Source of the DNA: Astropecten irregularis
Lineage: Eukaryota; Echinodermata; Asteroidea; Paxillosida; Astropectinidae
Assembly (NCBI GenBank): GCA_963971285.1
Contig: OZ020255.1
Location: 18,558,931 to 18,622,930, forward strand
Direction of reading: 5' to 3'
DNA length: 64,000 bases
The position numbers and the translations under genes are program-made. The notes beneath the pieces are model-generated. The model was not told where the DNA came from, ran no database searches, and was given only the letters and a program-made list of their open reading frames with translations. This document shows positions 13,901 to 22,900 of the stretch, in pieces (the stretch's first letter is position 1; each line of letters opens with the position of its first letter).

Positions 13901-16900
13901 CTGAGAATTCTCCTGGAGAACGCAGATCAAGAGGGGGCGGTTGACTGTCTGGACAATCAATCCCGGACTCCGTTAATGGTATCGGTCAGCAACGGTCATA
14001 CCGATGCTACGTTATTGCTCCTTCAGCACGGGGCCAGTCTTAGCGCCAAAGATATTCATCACAGGACTGCTCTCCATCGCGGTGTAAGTATACATAGGGT
14101 GTTTACGAAACTCAGGCTCAGGCTCCAGCTCTGTCATCCATATACTGAAAATATAGGTTGTGGTTTTTCATTGAAGCTGAAGCTCTGTTTTCCTTTTCAA
14201 ACTAGAGAATCTACTTCAGAACCGTAGCCAAAAGTCTCTATTTTGGTACATGTTGTTTCAGAATGGATTCAAGAAATGGAGCTGGCAATTGCCTTAAACG
14301 ACAAACTGTGCCAAAGTGTCGTGCCACTGCCGTTCCGAATACTGATAGCGCGGCATACCCTGTTAAGCCAAAAAGCTTGCCGTGCAGAACTCAATTTGCC
14401 GAGCCAAATTGACAGTAAACACCGTGCTATTGCTGTGCCAAATTTGAAAATATCAACTAATTTGAGTTCGGCATGGCAGTTGCACAGCGTATAGCCTTTG
14501 CCTTATGGTTTGAATAGTTTCATTTTGACCGCATGATTTACATTTCTGCTGGTTGTATTATTAACAGGCGGCCAATGGTCACGAGGAATGCGTCGATGCC
14601 TTACTGCAGAGCCAAGCCAACACTTCCTGTGCCGATGTCAAAGGTCGTACCCCATTACACATGGCCGCAGCCTGTGGACATGTCGGCATATTAGGGGCGC
14701 TGTTACAAGCTGGTTGCACTAATTATCTGGATAGTAACGGGTATACGCCATTACACTGGGCTTGTTATAACGGTACGTTCCATTGCATTTAGTTGCTAAT
14801 ACGGCCGATTCACAATGGGAGACTTTTGAGAACCGGTCTTCAAGTCAGCAGCGCACGCGCACACAATTGTGAGCATGTGCACGCATGCTCACAATTGCGT
14901 GCGTGTACGCTGTTGACTTGAAGACCGGTTCTCAAAATTCTCCCATTACTGCACCACCATGAGTTTGCAACGCGTTGGCGAATCACAATGTGCGGAATTA
15001 ATTTTGTCGACAAACAAATGTGGAAAGATGCGCAGTTTGTCAACAAAATGGCCAACGTGTTGCAAACTCATGGTGGCGCACTATTGTGAAACGCCCGTAT
15101 TATTGATGATTTTTGACATCAGATAGACATTTTGTTCCATTTTCCACCCCAATTCATGATTTTTCCCCCCTTCAAATGTTTTGAATTGTACAATTTATTT
15201 TCAAGTCTCCTTTGATGATATTCATGTATCTTCTGCGGCACTGCCTTGGTTAAATGACTATCAAGCTATAGCACCAAATAACCACAAGAGAAACTGACTG
15301 AATTTTAAAGTCATTGAAAGGTGAACAAAGGAAAATTGATGGAGGAGGATTCGAACCGCTCAAACGCGATAACACAGACGGTCATTTTCAGATTTTCTTT
15401 TGGCATTAGCCAGTTACATCTCTGCATTAAGCATTCCTCTATCGATGTTTGGCTTTTTTTTTTAGAGTGCATTAGCAAGTTCAATTCATCAGACCTGCAA
15501 AAGATTGAGTCGGGGAGAATTCAAACGATACGATTTTTCGTTTTGCAGGACACGAGAACTGCGTGGAGCTGCTGTTGGAACAGGAACCCAAGATGTTCTT
15601 CAAGGGAAATTCCTTCACTCCATTACACTGTGCAGTGTAAGTATTGGACATACTTACAGTAGGGGCTACATTTCTGTGCATTTATTCATTTCATTACACT
15701 GTGCAGTGTAAGTATGGGACCCACAGGGGCTACATTTCTGTGCATTTATTCACTCCATTACACTGAAGTATGAGACTCACTTCCGGTAGCTGCTTCTTCT
15801 TGCTTGTGGTCGTTCTGATCATTTTGTCCAATAAGGGGAAATTTAAGTCTCGATCAGCCAGGTCTTGGCACGTGGTATGAGGCTGGGAAGAGCAGTCCAT
15901 CAGCCTTCTAGTGATGGGAGGTACAGTGCTCTACCAAGGGCCAATTTCATAGAGCTGCTTACGCACAAAATTTGCTTAAAGCATGAAAAGACTTCCTTGA
16001 TCAAACCGGATTGCCAAATTTTCCTGTGATGTTTACTGCTTTTGACTTGTATTCGGCCATTATTTGTTGAGCATAACTTTCACAAGGAGTTGTGGCTGTT
16101 ATAGTGATTTAATTTACCAAGGTTTGTGGTACTTAAGCAAATTTCGGTGCTTAAACTGGCCTCAGGTCCTGGCACTTGGTGTGAGGCTGCTAAGAGCAAT
16201 CCATCAGCCTTCGAGGTGATACGAGGTACAGTGCTCTACCAGATGGTCGGCTGTCTGTGCTTCGCCTCAGTCGCATCTGTCTGTATCTGAGAGGTTCCAC
16301 AGATGCATACAGGCTTGAAACCGCCCAACGCAGGTGCAGACTGGGTTCAGGCATCACCATTCTCTGGGTGGGACGTCGCAACCAGGAGAGTGGGATGTAA
16401 GTGGCAGCATCTGCCTATACTTTGAGTGAATAGGGTAAATGATTGGACTTTGTGATTCATTTCTTACACAGATTGAATGATAATGAGTCTTGTGCCGAGC
16501 TCCTGATTGAATCTCTCGGGGACGAGATAGTCAACATTCAGGACAGGAAAGGAAGGTATGTATCTCCTAAAGTTTCAGAGAACTGTCATGTTATTTTCAT
16601 TTCATATTCCAATATTCTCACAATCTTATTCTCCTCCTGTTTTGAGTAATCTGCATTGTTTGTATTTGTCTGTATGTACAGTGAAATGCCACTATAATGA
16701 ACACCGCTATAGAGGTTATTCACCTACGTCATAAAAATCATATGATTGACCGTCAAGCCTACTCATACTAGTAAATGAAGAGAGCAGTTTGCTCTTGCTA
16801 AACCAAGTTTGTGCATGTGTCCGGTGTCGGAAAAAGAGAACATGCCAAATTTTGCTTGTCCTGTTGAAAAAGATTATAAAAAACATATTACTATTTTTGT

Positions 16901-19900
16901 ATTTTCCACAAAGGGTAAATGTCAGCTGGAAAAATGTTTGTGATGTTTTGAAAAAAGGCAGCTCTCCTTAAATTGTTAAGGAGCTCTTTTTTTCGCTCTC
17001 CTTGGAAAACATTAAGGAGAGCGGAGGAGAGTGATCGCTCTCACTCTCCTTAAAAGTCAAGGTCTGGTATGTATAGCGTTATATTTATCAAAATGTTCAT
17101 CATTTTGTTGATGGCAGGACACCACTCCATGCCAGTGCTCTGAATGACCAAGTGGAATGTCTGCAGCTGATGTTAAAGCACGGCGGTCAACCCAACATTG
17201 CTGACCAGTACGGGAAGACCTGCATCATGGTGGCCGCAGAGAGTGGATCGGCCGGAACCATAGGTAAGCAATGACCAAGAGAAAATCCAACACAATGATA
17301 AATGCACTGCTAATATATGCAAGGCTTGAACATTCCCTGTTTATCTTCCCTGTGCTAATAATGTGATGCCTTGCATATTGTGATCAATCGTAAGGTCTTG
17401 AAATAAGGTCCAGCCTCTGAACAGCCAGGCCAGGCCTGGGCTTTGCTTGTCAACTTGGGCTTCTATTATCCATAGCCTTGAACTATCGACTTAAAGCCCC
17501 TGCTGTGTCCTGGATCATAGTTGAAAAGCCAGGCCAGGCCTGGGCTTTGCCTGGGCTCTTGGGCTTCTATAATCCCCAGCCTTGAACTATCAACTTCAAG
17601 CCCCTGCTGTATCCTGGATCATAGTTGAAAAGCCAGGCCAGGCCTGGGCTCTTGGGCTTCTATAATCCCTAGCCTAGGACTATCAACTTCAAGCCCCTGC
17701 TGTGTCCTGGATCATAGTTGAAAAGACTGGCCAGGCCTGGGCTTTGCCTGGGCTTCTATAATCCCTAGCCTTGAACTATCAACTTCAAGCTCCTGCTGTG
17801 TCCTGGATCATAGTTGAAAAGCCTGGCCAGTCCTGGGCTTTGCCTGGGGTCTTGGGCTTCTATTATCCCTAGTCTAAGTCGGCATTGATCATGGACAGTA
17901 TCCAGAAGCCGGGGTTAGAAATTTTAAAGTTGATTTGACATGGAATGATAACAATGCATTGAATTCTGGAGTTACATTGACTGTTGTGTGCAATGCATGC
18001 AGTGTGCTCAAAATTGCTTCTATAACAGTTTCTATGGAGAGCGTGGTGTATCATGTTTGGTGCAGTGTTTGTTGCTGCCATACCTCCCAATACAGCTTCC
18101 TGTAGCTGTTCCAACTAACTCGGTCAGTCTTACCCTCTCAATCCTACCCACATCCACCCCTAGCTTTACCCTCCACCCATATATACCCTCTGTACCTACC
18201 CCACACCACTCCCTAGTTTTACCCTCCACCCATATATCCCCTCCCGTACCTACCCCATCCACCCCTAGCCTTACCCTCCACCCATACATGCCCTCCCCTA
18301 CCTACCCCATCCACCCCTAATCTTCCGTCTACATCCATTTTGCCGCCCTTAACCTAGTCTTGGTTCACGACTATGTTATTACTCGAACGTACAAACCGAT
18401 TACCGAGTACATGTACGTAAAGGCCTCTCTCAAACATAGTCTTGGGAGTCGTGTAAAATCTCCCCCTGAAAATGGGGGGACACACACTGCGCATGCGTTA
18501 CTTTTGAATCAGGCGCAGCCTATTAACATACACACGTACATGTCCGTGCATGCTTTTGCGCTTGCCTACGCGACCTGTGCAGGTAATCATACATATTCAA
18601 CAATGTTGTCATGGAGACGACGTAGAGCGCTACATAACAAGGTGTTCTCGCAACTCACGGCCCTTACCACGACTCCCAAAATTAATGTTTTAGACAGGTC
18701 TTTACGTACATACGTACGTGCGTGCGGGTCAGTGCGGGTAATCTGTTTGTACGTTGACTAATAACATAGTCGTGAACCAAGACTACCCTAAACCTGACAC
18801 CCTATCTACTCCCTATAAACCAATATCCTCTTAGCCTTCTATCTTAGGTAGCATAAAAGTTTAAAATGAACTCGTAGTCTGTTTAATACTAGGCCTACTA
18901 ATCTGATTTGCTGTGCTGGATCTGTCCTTGTTCCTCCTGCTCAGAGCTCTTCTGTTGCCCACCAGACTTAATAGATGATCCGTCTGGTAAGACCAAAAAA
19001 ACAAAACAATGTAACTTCTTCTTTTTTTCAAAATAGCAAAAATGGGAAAGATGCTTCCAGTTTTGAATTTGTGTTCTAACCTTTGTTTTTGCGCAATGTA
19101 GTTTTCCATTTTCATTGTGGATATTAAATCTGTTTGCTTGTTGTTTGTGAAGTAGTGGTGGCATAGGGCCTGTTTGTTTAATGCACAGGATCCTAGATTT
19201 GCGGATCCACGTCCTATGCTCTAAAATGGGATCCGGATCAGCAAGGTTTGTGATCTTGTGCGTCAAACAAACAGGCCCTTAAAGCAAAGTAACCCACTAG
19301 AAAAAAACACTAGCAAATAATTCCAAACCCCAAATCCACGTGCTTGTGTGGCAGATACTCAACGCTTAATGGTTTAGTTTTCTTTTGATTCAATTTGTGA
19401 CGTTCATTATCTGAAAGGTACCAGACTACCTTTGAGATGTCTTTTCATGACTTGGAACCCTGACTCTTATAATGCTTTGTGTAGTGTGTATTATGCAGTT
19501 CCTTTCATGAATATTCATGAGTCAATAACATTGCAGTCAACTGGATACAAAACATGAATATTCATGAGTCAGTCACAGTGCAGTCAACTGGACAGAAATA
19601 TGAATATTCATGAGTCAGTCTCAGTGCAGTCAACTGGACACAAAACATGCATATTTATGAGTCAATCACAGTGTAGTCAACTGAACACACTATGAATATT
19701 CATGAGCCTAATCGCCATGGCTACAGAGTGCATGTGCTTGTACTAGTCAAGTCCCATAACTAGTGTTTCAGACCAATAGAAGCCATATTTGGCAGAGTAG
19801 TTATGAATATTCATGAGACATCCTTTTTATCGATTTTTATTTTGTCTCCAGTGGCTTGTGTAATAATTTCCATTTTTGTTTGAATTATTATTGTCATTTT

Positions 19901-22900
19901 GAGTTTCATATTCAATTAACCCCACAGTTTACATGTAACAACGGAAGACGTCCATTTTGTATTTTACACATTTGCACCAATTAGAAACCAGGTTATTATA
20001 GGTTTTCATTGAAACAAAATCAGCACAAGGCATTCATAAATTTCATGAAATAACCACAAGGGAAACTGACTAAATTTAAAGTCATTGAAAAGTGAACAAA
20101 GACAAATTGACTGGAGTGGGATTCGAACCGGCGACCTCCTGAATACAGGCGCTCTACCAACTGAGCCATCCAGCCCCACGTTGGTGGTGACCCCAATAGT
20201 CAATTATCTTTGTTCGTTTGGCAGTCAGAAGCCATTCATAAATTTCTTTAGATTTTTATTTTTTATTTTTTTTATTTTGGTTTTTTGTTGTAAACTAATG
20301 AAGCTAATACATATAGTAATAAACAGGTACGGGTTTTGTTGTTAAGGACGTGAACTTATACAAAATGTTTTTATTTTCTGGTGTTGATGTGTATCATCAG
20401 TAATTATCATTTAATTTAACCAGATGTGGACGAGGGGTTAAAAGAACGTTTTGTTGTTTTAAGTTTATTACTGAAAACAAAATTGTGGCTGATATTCATG
20501 ACACAACAGCCCATTTTCAACTCCAGTAGATCATTTTACATTGGTTAAAATCATTATTTGAAGCAACATTGTTCTTTTGCATTGCTGTTGTGGAAACTTG
20601 TGTTTTTTGCGCCTTTTTTTGTAAAATGAGAATTTCAAGTTTCTTTTGTTGTTTTGTGACGTTTGTTTGCTTGTGCTGTTGTACTTTCTATTTTTGCTTT
20701 TGAAGGGGAGGGGCTTAGTGTGCAGGGGGGGGGGGTATATTGTTGTTTTTCCTCCCCTCTTTTTTCTGAGGTTTATTTGATAAATTTGAATTGATGTTTA
20801 AAGGTTCGTACTCTTAGCTCCCAGTATAAACATGATTAAGGTTCCCAACACTTCCCAGGGCTCAAATTTCATGAAAAAAATCACTGGACAGTGGGACTAG
20901 TAAGCATTTTACTAGACCTGAACTACTTCTGTCACTAGGCATGTGACATTCATACATAGGAAAACCGTAATTGTATGCAATATTGTGTCAAAAATAATCA
21001 ATTTTAAAGGTAGTATCATACTTTGGTTTTTGTCAAAGAAGTACAGATTCATTGGCAAAAATATGAAGGAAGATACAGTCACAGTCATCTGTGAAAATTT
21101 CAGTCTCATACGATGCCCACTTTTTTAGAAAATCGTGAAAAACGGCCTAGTATTTCTTAAGTCTTCTCTTTTATTTTTGATCTTTTAAAAGATCAAAAAG
21201 ATTTTCGGTCGTTGTTTTACTAATTTCTGGATAAATACACCATTTCAGGCGGAAACATTTTAACGGTAGGTTTCTACCAGCACCATCTTCATACCCTGAA
21301 AGTTATACGTAAATCTGTGAACATTTCTGTTTTGGTTTCTTACCAAAGTATGATACTACTTTAATTGTGATGAAAGAAAACAAAATCACTAGACAGCCGG
21401 ACTAGTGCAGTGTACACTTTTATAACTCTGAAATCACTAGACTCGGTCCATGGTCTTGTGGATATTTCAAGCCCTGCTTCCCAAAGGCTCCCTGCATGTT
21501 AACAGCTCTCAGCTATTTAAAGGTTTTTAGCATATGAAATGTTCCCAGCATTAATAAAAGGTTCCCAGAAATGTATAGGTTCCTGGTTCCCAAATCCAAA
21601 GGTTCCCAGGGCACCGCATGAAAGGTTCCCTTTATTTTTTACGAGTTTCCAGCAATTCTTATGGTTTGGGGACCTAGCATTTGGAGCTATTTCCCCGTGG
21701 GAGAATTTGTTATTGTTCCTGTTTGTTTGTGTTTATCTTCTTTGTCTTTTGGTGAAAAACTTGGACCAGTTTTAGGGTCTTTTTCATCAAACCATGTTTA
21801 TCAGTGAACCTAATCTGGAGTAAAGGCACAGTGTGGTGACTAAAAGTGAGGTTTAGAAAAACAAATGATATCGTCGTAAGCTGTGCTGTACTATATCAGT
21901 GTTAATAGTCGTACAACAGTGTAAGATCACTTTATTCCGCGTCCCAAATCTTTGGCTGCAGCCCTAAATTACACACACACCTATGGCAACCACTAGCCAG
22001 TGACTGCAGCTGTTTCCATAGACTTGTGTGTTATTCATAAAGTGGAGCCTGAGACGGAGCCTGAGCCTTTGTTTCGTAAATGCCCTTAGTGGCATATTTC
22101 AATCTCTCTGTTGGTCGGTGTAGGGTTTGTTTGTTTGTTTGTTTGTTACTGACTGGTCCATCTGTGCTTGTTATTTTCAGAGTTGGTTGTGAGTAGTAAC
22201 GCCAGCGCTGATCTCAATGTCTTTGACAGTCACAAGAATACGTGTCTACATTTAGCCTGTCAGCAGGTAAGGTTGCTGCTTAGCACTTCCTAGACCTGAG
22301 ACCAATTTCATAGAGCTGCTTAAGCACAAAAATTGACTAAGCATGTAAGGTCTTCCTTGATCAAACAGGATTGCCAACCAAAATGTTCATGTGATGTTTA
22401 TTGCTTTTGACTTGTTCTCGGTCATTGTTTGCTGAGCATAACATTCACAAGGAGTTTTGGCTGGCCCAATCCCTTCATTTTGTTTTGTAAACTTCAAAGT
22501 CCAAGGCTCAAGCCAGGGGTCAATTTTATAGAGCTGCTTAAGAACCAAAATATGCCTAAGCACCAAAAGCCTTGGTAAACAAAATCAGTATGCCAGCCAA
22601 AACTCCTTGTGTATGTTATGCTCAGCAAACAATGGCCAAATACAAGTCAAAAGCAGTCAACATTGCATGAAAGATTGGTTGGTAATCCTGTTTGATCATG
22701 GAAGACTGTTCATGCTTAAGCAATTTTTGTGCTTAAGCAGCTCTATGAAATTGGGCCCAGGTCTCATCCCATAACCCAAATATTGACCTTGCGTGACCCT
22801 CACAGACAGATTCAAGGTCAAACTGTGACCCCCTGCATTACTGAATACTGACTGTTTATAATGTGATGGTTCCTTGCAGAAACACGAAGGATGTTCCCTG

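Noticed and set aside
17405..17880. CRISPR-like array
   Set aside because: Units of ~100 bp repeat in full with no unique spacers; it is an ordinary intronic tandem repeat in a eukaryotic gene.
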